Shown here in pieces: positions 27,250 to 36,861 of a DNA stretch of 64,000 nucleotides. Positions within the stretch are counted from its first letter, which is position 1. Each line of letters begins with the position of its first letter. Below the pieces are notes generated by a model that did not search any database, was not told the DNA's origin, and worked only from the letters and a program-made list of their open reading frames with translations. Source of the DNA: Pseudodesulfovibrio cashew (GTDB taxonomy: Bacteria > Desulfobacterota > Desulfovibrionia > Desulfovibrionales > Desulfovibrionaceae). Where the stretch lies: contig NZ_CP046400.1 in NCBI RefSeq assembly GCF_009762795.1, positions 124,001 to 188,000 on the forward strand, in the 5' to 3' direction. The position numbers and the translations under genes were made by a program.

Positions 27250-30200
27250 TCAAGAGTCCCGCTCGCCGCCGTCACTCCTGGAGGCAACCGAAGTGAGCAC
27301 GCTGACGAGATCGACGAACTCCACGGGCTTGGCCAGATAGTCGGTCATGCCCGCCTGCAGGAACTTTTCCTTGTCCCCCTTCATGGCATGGGCGGTCAGG
27401 GCGATGACCGGGATGTTCGCCTTGTCTCCGAGAGAAGCGTTTTCGCGGATGAGCCGGATGGCGGTGAGGCCGTCCATGTTCGGCATCTGAATATCCATGA
27501 GCACCGCGTCGAAATCGTTGAACTTGAGCAGTTCCAGTGCCTGGCGTCCGTCTTCGGCTTCGGTGACCGTGTGCCCGAGACGCTCCAACAGGATACGCAC
27601 GGACATGCGGTTGATGCGCTCGTCCTCGGCCAGGAGGATGCGCATGGGGTCGATCTGCACCGACCGCGGGACAGCGTTCGTTTCGGCCAGACGTTGTTCC
27701 GGGGCCTCGGCCACATCCAGATACAGGTGGATGCTGGTGCCCTTTTCGCTGCTCTCCACCATGATGCTGCCGTTCATCAGGCCCACGAGCCGCTTGACGA
27801 TGCCAAGCCCCAGACCGGTACCCCCGTAGCGGCGGGTATAGGACCCGTCCACCTGGGAAAAGGCCTCGAAGATGGAATCGATCATGTCGTCGGGGATGCC
27901 AATACCCGTGTCGCTGACCGTAATATACAGCCGCAGGATCTCAGGCCGCGTCTCCAGCGGGCGAGCCCAGGTCTCCACCACGACTTCCCCGCCGTTGGTG
28001 AACTTGACTCCATTGCCCACCAGGTTGAAGAGAATCTGCCTGATCCGGGCCGCGTCGCCGCGCATGAAGGAAGGTACGCTGGCGTCCACCTCGACGCCCA
28101 CGGACACGTTTCTCTCCGCGGCCTGGACCGTGAAGTTGTCCAGGACGCCTCGGAGCACCTGGCGCAGGTCGAAGGGTTCGTCCACCAGGACGAGCATGCC
28201 CGCCTCCATCTTGGAAAAATCGAGAACATCGTTAATTACGCGCAACAGGCTGCGCCCCGACGTCAGGGCCGTGCTCACGAAGTCCTGCTGGGTCTCGTCC
28301 AGATCGGTCTCGCTCATGAGCTGAAGCATGCCGAAAATACCGTTGAGAGGGGTGCGGATTTCATGGCTCATGTTGGCCAGGAATTCGCTCTTGGCCCGGT
28401 TTGCCGACTCGGCCGTCTCCTTGGCGGCGATCAGCTCCATGTCCGCCTGACTGCGTTCCTCCTCGACCATGATGGCCGCCGCAACGATGCCGAACAGATG
28501 CTCGTCGTTGCCGGACGGGACGTAGTTGTCCCTGAACAGGACGCAGAGCACGCCGGCGGGCTGCCCCTTGACCCAGATTATCTGCCCCAGATAAGTCTCG
28601 ACGCCTTGTGCGGCCACTTCCGGGGCCATATCAACATAGCGTGACGACTTCAGATTGTTGAGCAGGAACAGTCCCTTGACGTTTCTCTTGATCAGTTCGT
28701 GCGCCAGGCTGACCGCGTCCGCTTCCGCCGCCTCGGTCGCCGCGTCTCCCCAGGCGCTGTGGCGGGTGACGCCGTCCATCCACGCCCGGTTGTAGAAGGC
28801 CGCGCAACCGCCGAGTTCCCGTCCCGCCAGCTTGGTCAGGCTGGCGATGTTCAGGTCCGGTTCGGGACCGAACCCGAGCGTACAGTCGTTGATGCTGGTC
28901 AGCCGGTCCTGCGTCTGCTTGCGCTCCGTGATGTCGTAGGCGATGCCCGTCACCCGAAGAGGCTTGCCGTCCCGGGTCCGCTGGGAAACCTTGCCCCGGC
29001 TGGTCAGCCAGCGCAGCTCGCCGCTGCGGGTCCGGGTGCGGAACTTGGACACAAGCACGCCCTCGCTGCCGTGAAGGCAGTTTTGCAGGTCCTTTTGCAC
29101 CCGATCGCGGTCATCCGGATGCACCCGGGCGAGGAGTTCGTCCGGGGACCGCCCCATCTGCTCCCTTCCGTAGCCTAGCATTTCGGCATAGTGGTCGTTG
29201 TAGATCATCACGTTGTTTTCCACGTCCCAATCCCAAAAGGCGAGATCGCCGCCCTTGACCGCCAGGTCCAGACGCTCCTCGCTTTCCTGGCGGGCCTTTT
29301 CCGCGGCCACGCGCTCGGAGATGTCCACCACGGTGACGAGGTGATGCTTCTGCTCATGGATGTAAAGCGAGCTGATGAACAGCTCCACGTCGGCGACGGA
29401 GCCGTCGGCCACGCGGTGACGGGTCACCACCTGGCCCCGTCCCAGCTCGACCTTGCGGATCAGGGAATGGGTGGACGACAGGCTGCCCACGCTGACGTCC
29501 TGCAGCCCCAGGGTCAGCAGCCTGCCGGGAGGAAAACCGTAAAACTCCTCGGCTGCGGGATTGACCTCGATGATGCGGAAGGTCGGAGAATCCACCAGCA
29601 TCTGCGGCAGCCGGTTGTCCGTGAACATGGCCCGATGGCGCTCCACGCTTTCCCACAGGGCCACCTGCGCCTGCTTGCGGACTTTGGTCTCCACCTTGAG
29701 GGCCTCCTCCTGGAGGTCCGCCTTGGAGGTGGTGGCCATCAGCCGCCGCTTGACCCAGATGACTGCGCAGACCTGCAGCAGGACGAAACCGAGCCCTCCC
29801 CACAGGTAATAGGATTGCCACCAGGCTTCGCCCTCCTCGCTGCTCAGCCAGTAATTGATCACGTCGTGATACGGAGAGGCCTTGTCCCGCTTCAGCGCTT
29901 CGAGTCCCTGGTCAAGGGAATACAGCAACCGGTCATCCCCATTGCTGGATACGGCGATGCGGAAGGAGACCGGATTGAAAAGCAGAGTGGATGGAATGAC
30001 GTCGTATTTCCAGGAATAGCGGTGACCGTATAGCCGGTTGAGAATACCCGCGTCCACGTCGCCGTCCTCCACTGCCGAGAAGACGTCGGCATAGGACTCG
30101 TAGCGGACCAGCGTGAAGGAGACGCCCAGCCCTGCGGCCAGCGTCTTGAACACGCCGGTGCTGTCGTCCCCGTTCTTGTAGGCGATACGCTTCCCCTGCA

Positions 30201-30615
30201 GGTCCCGGAGATTGTCCACGTGCAGGGAGTGCGTGTAAATGGCCGCCCAATTGGCTACCAGCGAATTCGTCGTATAACGGAGGGCGGGATGATCGTAGCT
30301 GAAAGGCAGGGCCACGATAAAGTCGATGTCGCCGGAGACGAGCCGTTCCAGGCATTGGTCCTGCGTGCCTTGCACCAGCTCCAGATCCCGGTCCAGTCTC
30401 CCGGCGAGCAGCCTGACAACGGCCACGGCCAGACCGTCCGGGTCCGAAGCACTGTCCGTGAAGGATACGGGGTCGTTCTCGAAATAGCCGCCGCGTAGCG
30501 GAGCGTCTGCCCAGGCCGGTCCGTGGACCAGGCATGACAAGGTGATCAACAGTGCCAGAAATTTATACAAGCCGGACTCTCCCTCGCAACCAGGCGGGAA
30601 GGAGACTCCCCGCAT
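27250..30615 (-). CDS. Hybrid sensor histidine kinase with periplasmic binding-protein domain, PAS, GAF and receiver
   Basis: 1121 residues. After a signal/TM segment (about 15-35), residues 38-270 form a family-3 or PhnD-like periplasmic binding domain ([34 protein letters not shown]). TM2 is at about 272-292. Two PAS domains (325-440, 450-560) and a GAF-like domain (570-715) follow. HisKA has the phospho-acceptor in [13 protein letters not shown], and HATPase has DTGIGIP and [11 protein letters not shown]-terminal receiver (from about 985) has its acceptor in [12 protein letters not shown]. It should sense a periplasmic ligand, like BvgS-type kinases. No output regulator is adjacent. ATG 30615 is a plausible start; a TTG after GGGAGAG at about residue 16 is the alternative. 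Confidence 0.93.
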   Translation of the reverse strand: MRGVSFPPGCEGESGLYKFLALLITLSCLVHGPAWADAPLRGGYFENDPVSFTDSASDPDGLAVAVVRLLAGRLDRDLELVQGTQDQCLERLVSGDIDFIVALPFSYDHPALRYTTNSLVANWAAIYTHSLHVDNLRDLQGKRIAYKNGDDSTGVFKTLAAGLGVSFTLVRYESYADVFSAVEDGDVDAGILNRLYGHRYSWKYDVIPSTLLFNPVSFRIAVSSNGDDRLLYSLDQGLEALKRDKASPYHDVINYWLSSEEGEAWWQSYYLWGGLGFVLLQVCAVIWVKRRLMATTSKADLQEEALKVETKVRKQAQVALWESVERHRAMFTDNRLPQMLVDSPTFRIIEVNPAAEEFYGFPPGRLLTLGLQDVSVGSLSSTHSLIRKVELGRGQVVTRHRVADGSVADVELFISSLYIHEQKHHLVTVVDISERVAAEKARQESEERLDLAVKGGDLAFWDWDVENNVMIYNDHYAEMLGYGREQMGRSPDELLARVHPDDRDRVQKDLQNCLHGSEGVLVSKFRTRTRSGELRWLTSRGKVSQRTRDGKPLRVTGIAYDITERKQTQDRLTSINDCTLGFGPEPDLNIASLTKLAGRELGGCAAFYNRAWMDGVTRHSAWGDAATEAAEADAVSLAHELIKRNVKGLFLLNNLKSSRYVDMAPEVAAQGVETYLGQIIWVKGQPAGVLCVLFRDNYVPSGNDEHLFGIVAAAIMVEEERSQADMELIAAKETAESANRAKSEFLANMSHEIRTPLNGIFGMLQLMSETDLDETQQDFVSTALTSGRSLLRVINDVLDFSKMEAGMLVLVDEPFDLRQVLRGVLDNFTVQAAERNVSVGVEVDASVPSFMRGDAARIRQILFNLVGNGVKFTNGGEVVVETWARPLETRPEILRLYITVSDTGIGIPDDMIDSIFEAFSQVDGSYTRRYGGTGLGLGIVKRLVGLMNGSIMVESSEKGTSIHLYLDVAEAPEQRLAETNAVPRSVQIDPMRILLAEDERINRMSVRILLERLGHTVTEAEDGRQALELLKFNDFDAVLMDIQMPNMDGLTAIRLIRENASLGDKANIPVIALTAHAMKGDKEKFLQAGMTDYLAKPVEFVDLVSVLTSVASRSDGGERDS

Positions 30616-30685
30616 GTATGGAGTCCAACCTATAATAAAATAAAGCGGTGTTCCATTATTAAATTAAATCTGATTGTCCCATAAG

Positions 30686-31375
30686 TTACCGCAGGGCCAG
30701 CTCCACCGCGGCGGCGGCATGGATGGCGCAGGTGTCCAGCAGCGGGACGGCCGTATCGCCGGGTCGCACCAGCAAGCCGATCTCTGTGCAGCCGAGGATG
30801 ACGGCACCGGCACCTTGCCCGGCCAGCGCCTCGATGACGCGTACGAATTCGACACGGGATTCGTCCAGGAAACGCCCCTTGCACATCTCGTCGAAGATAA
30901 CCCGGTCCACCAGCCTGCGGTCCGCTTCGCCGGGAATGACGGACTCAATGCCGTTTTCTGCCAGCCTTGCCCGGTAGAAATCACGCTCCATGGTCAGGGC
31001 GGTGCCGATCAGGCCGACCCTGGACACTCCGAGGGCATGGGCGGCCCGGGCCGTGGCGTCCGCGATGTGCAGCAGGGGGACGGAAACGGCGTCCGCGACG
31101 TGCTGTGCGGCCAGGTGCATGGTGTTGGTGCCGATGACCATGAGCTCCGCCCCACCCTGCTCCAGGGTCCGGGCGATCCCGGCCAGCTTTCGGCCAATAG
31201 AGTCGAAGCGGCCCGCCAGCATGTCCTCACGGTATTCGGCAAAGTCCACGCTGTGCATCAGGATTCTGGCCGAATGCAATCCGCCCAGCCGCTCCTGCAC
31301 GGTGCGGTTCATGACGCGATAGTATTCCGCCGAGGATTCCCAGCTCATGCCGCCCAACAGTCCTATGGTTTTCAT
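30686..31375 (-). CDS. Aspartate/glutamate racemase family protein (YgeA-like)
   Basis: 229 residues. N-terminal KTIGLLGGMSWESSAEYY is the family hallmark. The two active-site positions are T83 (IGTNTMH) and C196 (ILGCTEIG). The Thr/Cys pair, rather than Cys/Cys, is what E. coli YgeA (L-Asp/Glu-specific racemase, T83/C197) has, so this enzyme is likely PLP-independent with biased specificity. It is the last gene of the azlC-azlD operon (9-bp gap), facing a MocR-type regulator. Together they suggest amino-acid or D-amino-acid handling and export. Confidence 0.9.
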   Translation of the reverse strand: MKTIGLLGGMSWESSAEYYRVMNRTVQERLGGLHSARILMHSVDFAEYREDMLAGRFDSIGRKLAGIARTLEQGGAELMVIGTNTMHLAAQHVADAVSVPLLHIADATARAAHALGVSRVGLIGTALTMERDFYRARLAENGIESVIPGEADRRLVDRVIFDEMCKGRFLDESRVEFVRVIEALAGQGAGAVILGCTEIGLLVRPGDTAVPLLDTCAIHAAAAVELALR

Positions 31376-31384
31376 GCTTCCTCC

Positions 31385-31711
31385 CTATCCCAGAAAGTAT
31401 CGGCCGGCCGCCACCAACCCCATGCCCAGAGCCACAGTGCCGAAGAAGCTCCGGGTACGCCATGCCAGCAGGAAGGCCGGGACGGCCGCCCAGAGAAAAT
31501 AGTTTTCCGGCGAAAAGTCGAAGTGCTCCTCCCTGAGCAGCAGGGAGGGAAAGAGCATGGCCGAGAGCACGGCGGTAGGCACAAAGGAGAGCCAGCGGAC
31601 CAGCGGCTCGGGCAGCGAGCGCGAGGCCAGGGCCAGCACCGGAGCCACGCGGGGGACGTAGGTCACCAGCATCATGCCGGTGATGGTCAGGATTACCGTC
31701 TTTTCATCCAT
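31385..31711 (-). CDS. azlD: AzlD family branched-chain amino acid transporter subunit
   Basis: 108 residues with three to four transmembrane helices (KTVILTITGMMLVTYVPRVAPVLAL and ENYFLWAAVPAFLLAW). The size and the YVPR motif fit AzlD/YgaH, the small partner of AzlC. The start overlaps the end of azlC by 19 bp, implying coupled translation and a fixed ratio. Confidence 0.92.
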   Translation of the reverse strand: MDEKTVILTITGMMLVTYVPRVAPVLALASRSLPEPLVRWLSFVPTAVLSAMLFPSLLLREEHFDFSPENYFLWAAVPAFLLAWRTRSFFGTVALGMGLVAAGRYFLG

Positions 31712-32409
31712 GACTCGACTCCAGCGCCAAGGGTGGCGCCCAGGACGGTTGCGATGATGACGCTCCAGCGATCCGCGCCCGCCTGGATAAGCGCGATGGA
31801 GGCCAGGCCGGAGAATCCGGCCACGAGCACATGCAGGCCGTTACGGGTCTGCATAACCAGCAAGGCGATGAACATGGCGGGCAGGGCGTAATCGATGCCC
31901 AGCGGCTTGACGTCGGGGATGGCTCCCCCGGCCAGGTAGCCCACCCAGGAGGCGGCGCACCAGGAAACGTGCGCCATGGCGTTGATCAGGATGGACACGG
32001 CCTTGGAGCTGTCGCCCCGCGCATACCGGGCCGAGTGCAGGGCAAAGGACTCGTCCGTTATCTCGAAGCTGAACATGGCCTGCTCCCACACACGCCACCG
32101 GCCAAGATTCGGGGCAAGGGAAGCGCTCATGAGCAGGTGGCGCAGGTTGACCACGAAGGTGGTGGCCACGATGGACAGCGGCGGCACCCCGGCCGCGAAC
32201 AGGGCCACGGCGATGAGCTGGGCCGAGCCGGCATAGACCATGACCGACATGAGCACGGTGGAGAGCATGGACAGGCCGGTCTTGTGCGCCAATACACCGA
32301 AGGCCGCTCCCACCGGAATATAGCCCATAATGATGGGCGCCACCTGTCTCAGGGCGGAAACAAGGGGGGAGGACGCGGCCTCGTCGCGGGTCATTGCGTC
32401 TGTGGACAC
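31693..32409 (-). CDS. azlC: AzlC family branched-chain amino acid exporter subunit
   Basis: 238 residues from GTG 32409, chosen because AAGGAG lies 9 nt upstream; ATG 32427 and ATG 32397 are alternatives. About seven transmembrane helices. The family phrases GYIPVGAAFGVLAHKTGLS, LFAAGVPPLSIVATTFVVNLRHLLMSA and FEITDESFAL are all present. AzlCD pairs (YgaZH in E. coli) export valine and other branched-chain amino acids. The divergent MocR-type regulator and the 120-bp shared promoter region suggest regulated export. Confidence 0.92.
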   Translation of the reverse strand: MSTDAMTRDEAASSPLVSALRQVAPIIMGYIPVGAAFGVLAHKTGLSMLSTVLMSVMVYAGSAQLIAVALFAAGVPPLSIVATTFVVNLRHLLMSASLAPNLGRWRVWEQAMFSFEITDESFALHSARYARGDSSKAVSILINAMAHVSWCAASWVGYLAGGAIPDVKPLGIDYALPAMFIALLVMQTRNGLHVLVAGFSGLASIALIQAGADRWSVIIATVLGATLGAGVESWMKRR

Positions 32410-32481
32410 CGAAAATCGCTCCTTCATGTAGGGTTGCTGCCTGATCTTCCGGTTGCAGTAAACCCCGAAAACTGCCATCGG

Positions 32482-32517
32482 TACAGATACAGTTTATTTG
32501 AAATGCATACAGTACAG
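32482..32517. promoter_or_regulatory. TACAG direct repeats in the azlC/mocR divergent promoter region
   Basis: Four TACAG copies stand in two pairs (32482-32486, 32488-32492; 32508-32512, 32513-32517). The hexamer ATACAG recurs with a 20-bp offset, two helical turns. MocR/GabR/PdxR-type regulators bind spaced direct repeats, so this is the likely operator. Confidence 0.5.
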
Positions 32518-32529
32518 ACAGGAGCCGCC

Positions 32530-33957
32530 ATGCAGACGGACGAGACATACCGCTACCGAACCGTGGAAAAACATATCCGGGCCATGATCGAAAACCGGGC
32601 CCTGGGCCTGGGCGACAAGCTGCCCTCCCTGCGCAAGCTGGCCACCAACCTGGGGGTCTCCATCTCCACGGTGAACCAGGCCTATGTGGAACTGGAACGC
32701 AAGGGCGTCATCGAGGCCCGGCCCCGTTCCGGCTTCTACGTACGCCAGCACGCCCTGCGCCTGCCGCGCACCGAGGCCACCGCAACGCCCATGGACGGCC
32801 CGCGCCCGGTAACGCGCATCGGCCTGATCCAGACAGTGCTCGAATCCGTGGGTCGAGCCGACGCCGTGGAGCTGGGCGTCATCGCTCCGGGCACCGAGCT
32901 CCTCCCGCTCAAAGAGCTGAGCCGGATCACCGCGTCGGTGGTCCGGGACCACCCCGAGCGAGCCCTCGGCTATGCTCCCATCCCGGGCGACCCGGAGCTG
33001 ATCAGGCAGATAGCCTTCCGGTCCATGGAGCTGGGCATCCCCACGGACCCCGGCGAACCGGTCATCACCGCCGGGTGCATGGAAGCCCTGAACCTCTCCC
33101 TGCGTTCGGTCTGCCGCCGTGGCGACACCGTGCTCATCCAGACGCCGACCTACTATTGTTTCCTGCAGCTCCTGGAGACCCTCGGCCTGCGCGCCATCGA
33201 GATTGCCTCCGACCCGGAGGGAGGGGTCTCCCCCGCCGACCTGGATCACGCCCTGCGGACCTTCGACATCGCCGCCTGCATCCTGGCCCCCAACTTCAAC
33301 AACCCGGACTCCAGCCTGACCCCGGACGAGGCCAAACGCGAGATCGTGCGTATGCTGGCGGCCAGGGACATTCCCCTGGTGGAGGACGACGTGTCCACGG
33401 ACCTGCACTTCACCCCCAAGCGGCCCGACACGTTCAAGCAGTTCGACGAAAAAGGGCTGGTCCTGCTCTGCTCCTCCTTCTCCAAGACGATCTCGCCGGG
33501 GTACCGCGTGGGCTGGCTTCTGCCGGGCCGTTTCCGGCAGAAGGTGCTGGAGATGAAGGCGGTCACCAACGTGTCCAGCTCGGCCCCGGCCCAGATGGCC
33601 ATCGGCGAGTACCTGCGCCAGGGAAGGCTGGAACGGCACCTCAAGCGGCTGCGGACAGCCCTGGAGGAGCAGATGGACACCATGCAGTTCCATCTGGAGC
33701 GGTTCTTCCCCGCCGGGACAAGGGTCACCCATCCCGAGGGCGGCGCGGTCCTCTGGCTGGAGTTGCCTGGACGGGTGGACGCCGTGGAACTCTTCTTCCA
33801 GGCACGCTCGCATGGCATCGGCATCGCCCCCGGGGCCATCTTCAGCACCCAGGACAAGTTCTCCAACTATGTCCGCCTCAGTTGCGGCATGCCCTGGTCT
33901 GAAAGGCTGCACGATGGCCTCCGCACACTGGGAGAACTGGCCAAGGCCATGATCTGA
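32530..33957 (+). CDS. MocR family regulator (GntR HTH fused to aminotransferase-like domain)
   Basis: 475 residues from ATG 32530 (CAGGAG 5-6 nt upstream; ATG 32503 is an in-frame alternative). Residues 1-75 are a GntR winged helix: KLPSLRKLATNLGVSISTVNQAYVELERKGVIEARPRSGFYV. The rest is a fold-type I aminotransferase domain, with NFNNPDSSLTPDEAKREI and the PLP lysine in SSFSKTISPGYRVGWLLPG. These regulators sense PLP or an amino-acid external aldimine. Divergent from azlC-azlD-racemase, so its ligand is probably an amino acid handled by that operon. Confidence 0.93.
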   Translation: MQTDETYRYRTVEKHIRAMIENRALGLGDKLPSLRKLATNLGVSISTVNQAYVELERKGVIEARPRSGFYVRQHALRLPRTEATATPMDGPRPVTRIGLIQTVLESVGRADAVELGVIAPGTELLPLKELSRITASVVRDHPERALGYAPIPGDPELIRQIAFRSMELGIPTDPGEPVITAGCMEALNLSLRSVCRRGDTVLIQTPTYYCFLQLLETLGLRAIEIASDPEGGVSPADLDHALRTFDIAACILAPNFNNPDSSLTPDEAKREIVRMLAARDIPLVEDDVSTDLHFTPKRPDTFKQFDEKGLVLLCSSFSKTISPGYRVGWLLPGRFRQKVLEMKAVTNVSSSAPAQMAIGEYLRQGRLERHLKRLRTALEEQMDTMQFHLERFFPAGTRVTHPEGGAVLWLELPGRVDAVELFFQARSHGIGIAPGAIFSTQDKFSNYVRLSCGMPWSERLHDGLRTLGELAKAMI

Positions 33958-34051
33958 TGTCTGAAAAATATCGCCTCGGCTTTTGCGCGCGAAAGGATTT
34001 TTTGTTATAGTCGAATCCTATACTTCTCCTTTGACTTATAAGGAGTCGGCT

Positions 34052-34561
34052 ATGCTACGCCCGGTTAATGGAAGAATGTTAGTTATTGCGGTGCTGGTCA
34101 TGCTGCTGGCCGCCGCCGGCACGATGTACGCAGGGGATAACGCCCTGCGCAAGGATGCGGTCTACATGGTCCACTCGACCGCCCTCGGCCTGGGAGGACT
34201 GCTCTCCAAAGTGGAAGATCGAGAAACGCAGCTTATCCTGCTCAAGGAATTCGTTCACAAATCCAGGTTTTTCCCCAAGGACTGCGGCTACTTCTTCATC
34301 ATAAACCGTGAAGGGGTCTGCCTGGCCCACGGTACCCAGCCGGAGATGGAAGGGAAAACCATCCTGCACACGAAGGACATCGAAGGCGCCCCCCTGACGC
34401 AACGAATGATAGAGGAAGCGGAAACGGGCGGAGGCTTCTTCGAATACATGTGGCAGAAGCCGGGATCGAAAAAGGCTTTCCGCAAGCTCGGTTACGTCGA
34501 ACCGATCCCCGGCACCCCGTACATCATTGGAACAGGGGTCTATTTTCCCACCCCGTGGTAG
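34052..34561 (+). CDS. Secreted or membrane-anchored single Cache domain protein
   Basis: 169 residues from ATG 34052 with AAGGAG 6 nt upstream. A hydrophobic segment at about 9-27 (MLVIAVLVMLLAAAGTMYA) is a signal or anchor. The remainder is a Cache_2-like sensor domain: GYFFIINREGVCLAHG, EGKTILHTKDIEGAPL and the ending GTPYIIGTGVYFP. There is no cytoplasmic output domain, so it resembles the free-standing Cache proteins that bind organic acids or serve as partners of sensor kinases. No partner is encoded next to it. Confidence 0.85.
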   Translation: MLRPVNGRMLVIAVLVMLLAAAGTMYAGDNALRKDAVYMVHSTALGLGGLLSKVEDRETQLILLKEFVHKSRFFPKDCGYFFIINREGVCLAHGTQPEMEGKTILHTKDIEGAPLTQRMIEEAETGGGFFEYMWQKPGSKKAFRKLGYVEPIPGTPYIIGTGVYFPTPW

Positions 34562-34647
34562 ACCGCCGCCACACTCGTTTTTCGCTTTACCCGCAGTAGG
34601 TTGAGGCGTAGGTTCCTCCTTCCGGCCCGCCGGAGACGAGGAAACAC

Positions 34648-35565
34648 ATGACGCCAAGTTCGCATACGGAAAAGACATACGGCTTCGCGGCCGCGCTGGG
34701 AGCCTTCATCCTCTGGGGCCTGCTGCCCATCTACTGGAAGGCGGTGCAGTCCGTCGACCCGTTTGAAATCCTCTGCCACCGGATCGTCTGGTCCCTGGTC
34801 TTCATCGCCGTCATCCTGACCATCAAGAAGCGCTGGGCCGAGACCTTCGTCCCCATTCGCTCGCCCAAGAACCTGGGCATCCTCGTCATGTCCAGCTGCT
34901 GCATCGGCCTGAACTGGCTCCTCTACATCTGGGCCGTAAACAACAACCACGTCCTGGACACCAGCCTGGGCTATTACATCAACCCCCTGGTCAACGTGCT
35001 GCTCGGCTTCATCTTCTTCAGGGAGCGCCCTTCGCCCATGCAATATCTGGCCATCGGCCTGGCCGCGCTGGGCGTTGTCAATTCCATCGTCAGCCACGGG
35101 GAGTTGCCCTGGATTTCGCTGGCCCTGGGCATCAGTTTCGGCTTCTACGGCCTGCTGCGCAAGGTGGCCACCGTGGAATCCCTGCCCGGCCTTTTCCTCG
35201 AAACTGCGGTCCTGAGTCCGCTGGCCCTCGGCTATATCATCTTTCTCCAGGCCAAAGGCGCGAGCGGATTCCTGGCCGGCGATCTCTCCGTTGACCTGCT
35301 CCTGGTGGGTGCTGGCGCGGTCACGGCAACCCCGCTCATCGGGTTCGCCTTCGGCGCGCGCCGTCTGCAGCTGACCACCGTGGGCATCCTCCAGTATTGC
35401 GCGCCCAGCATAGCTTTCCTGCTTGGCGTCTTCCTCTACGGCGAGCCCTTCGAGACCACCCACCTGATCACCTTCGGCCTGATCTGGACTGCCCTGGCCG
35501 TCTACACCGTGGACTCGGTGCGCACCATCCGCCGCAGCCGCCGTCTTGCCCGATCTGCGGCCTAG
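34648..35565 (+). CDS. rarD: RarD-type EamA family permease
   Basis: 305 residues with ten predicted transmembrane helices. It shows the RarD pattern: AFILWGLLPIYWKAVQSVDPFEILCHRIVWSLVF near the start, NWLLYIWAVNNNHVLDTSLGYYINPLVNVLLGF, and a second EamA repeat with LQYCAPSIAFLLGVFLYGEPF. A drug/metabolite-type exporter of the inner membrane, substrate unknown. Its end abuts a terminator that serves the convergent HdrD-like gene. Confidence 0.93.
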   Translation: MTPSSHTEKTYGFAAALGAFILWGLLPIYWKAVQSVDPFEILCHRIVWSLVFIAVILTIKKRWAETFVPIRSPKNLGILVMSSCCIGLNWLLYIWAVNNNHVLDTSLGYYINPLVNVLLGFIFFRERPSPMQYLAIGLAALGVVNSIVSHGELPWISLALGISFGFYGLLRKVATVESLPGLFLETAVLSPLALGYIIFLQAKGASGFLAGDLSVDLLLVGAGAVTATPLIGFAFGARRLQLTTVGILQYCAPSIAFLLGVFLYGEPFETTHLITFGLIWTALAVYTVDSVRTIRRSRRLARSAA

Positions 35566-35592
35566 AAAAAAAGCGGCCCTGAGAAGAGCCGC
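35566..35592 (-). terminator. Terminator of the HdrD-like gene
   Basis: On the minus strand an 8-bp imperfect GC stem (35592-35573) is followed directly by seven T (35572-35566). It lies 67 bp past the stop of the 35659-36762 gene and touches the rarD stop codon. Confidence 0.8.
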
Positions 35593-35658
35593 GAATCGCT
35601 GATAGTCCGCCTCCCGGCGACAATGTTTCCTTTTATCTTGTGATGATCGGTCCGGCGA

Positions 35659-36762
35659 CTACCCTTTCCCGAACCGCCGCTTGAACCACCGCTTGAGCAG
35701 GAGACGCGCTCCGTATGTCAGGGGCGGACGCAGGGGACGCTTGCCCCCGGTGCCGAAGACCACGTCCAGAATGTGCACGGCCTCCATTCGCCTGCCTAGG
35801 TAGTTGGCGCACCCGGCGCAGGAGGTGAGCACCCGTTTCCCTGCCACCGTCTTTTCACGGGCGTCGGTCCAGGTTTGCGCGAGATCAGGGCGCACGAACC
35901 CAACCATGCCTCCCTCCCCGCAACAGCGCGTCAGAAGGCCTTCCGCAGGTGTCCGTTCCACGACCACGGCGCACCGCTCCGCCAGAGCGCGCACACCCCG
36001 CCGCGTGGCTTCATCGTGACGCTGGGGGCAGGCGTCGTGCACCACCACGGGCGGACCGCCGTTGACCTTGGGCGCATACCCGGCCTCATCCAGCAGGGCA
36101 TAGGCGGTGACCGACTCCAGGGGGCCGCCGCTCTCCGCAAAAACCTTCTGGCAGTTGGGGCAGGCGGTAATCACCCGCCGGACGCCCGCCGCGAGGAGCT
36201 TGTCCCGCAACGCGCCGAACCGCTCGCGAAAGAAATCCTCGCGCCCCAGATCGAAGGAAGGCTTGATGCAGCACCCCAGAGCCACGCCAAGGGATGGGAC
36301 GATCTCCTCCAGGGTTTCGAACAGGCGGCGGACCGTGGCGGGCCGGGTGGAAGGCAGAGCGCAACCGGGAAAGAGGACGGTGTCACCACCCTGGGGAAGA
36401 CGGAAAAAGGAGAACAGTTCGCTGTCCCCCACCGATTCATAAAACAGAATGGGCTTGTAGGGTTTCAGACCCAGGCGTCCGCGCCGGACCAGCTCCCGGC
36501 GCATGGCGAGAAAGAGCTTCTCCGGCCGCAGCCCCTCGGGACAGATCGCGCCGCACAGGCCGCACAGGCTGCAATGAAAGGGATCGGGCCACTCTTCACA
36601 CGGCAGCGTCCGCACCATCTCGGCGATCCGGCCCGGCGTTCCTTTCTCCTTCAGGAAGGCGCAACGTACAGAGCACGCCCCGCAATCGGTGCAGTGCACA
36701 TCCATCTCGGCCACGGCGTCCTTCAATGCCTCTCCCAGAATCTCCAAGGGATGCTCCTCCAT
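35659..36762 (-). CDS. HdrD/GlpC-like iron-sulfur protein with CCG cysteine domains
   Basis: 367 residues, cytoplasmic. Two ferredoxin-type motifs lie near the N-terminus: CTDCGACSVRC (about residue 24) and CSLCGLCGAICP (about residue 65). Two CCG-type domains follow, with LFPGCALPST...GCCIKPS...CPNCQ and HDACPQRHD...RCCGEGGMVG...SCAGC. This is the layout of the catalytic subunit of heterodisulfide reductases and of GlpC or LldE-like subunits. It is encoded alone, without flavin or membrane partners. The reaction is unknown; electron transfer to or from a disulfide or quinone is the family theme. Confidence 0.88.
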   Translation of the reverse strand: MEEHPLEILGEALKDAVAEMDVHCTDCGACSVRCAFLKEKGTPGRIAEMVRTLPCEEWPDPFHCSLCGLCGAICPEGLRPEKLFLAMRRELVRRGRLGLKPYKPILFYESVGDSELFSFFRLPQGGDTVLFPGCALPSTRPATVRRLFETLEEIVPSLGVALGCCIKPSFDLGREDFFRERFGALRDKLLAAGVRRVITACPNCQKVFAESGGPLESVTAYALLDEAGYAPKVNGGPPVVVHDACPQRHDEATRRGVRALAERCAVVVERTPAEGLLTRCCGEGGMVGFVRPDLAQTWTDAREKTVAGKRVLTSCAGCANYLGRRMEAVHILDVVFGTGGKRPLRPPLTYGARLLLKRWFKRRFGKG

Positions 36763-36787
36763 TAGAATTCCTTGTATGCCATGTGCC

Positions 36788-36817
36788 GAAAAAGAGAAAG
36801 GGCGCAGAACGCGCCCT
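36788..36817 (-). terminator. Terminator after the 36862-37242 gene
   Basis: AGGGCGC (36799-36805) pairs with GCGCCCT (36811-36817) with a 5-nt loop. A T-rich run follows on the minus strand (36798-36788). Confidence 0.75.
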
Positions 36818-36861
36818 CTTGCAATCGTCTGACGCCCTGATGGGCGCGGCCTTTCAGCCGT

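Noticed and set aside
31831-32529. N-terminal extension of the MocR regulator frame
   Set aside because: It covers azlC in antisense. The family's N-terminal HTH begins right at ATG 32530, which has its own ribosome binding site.
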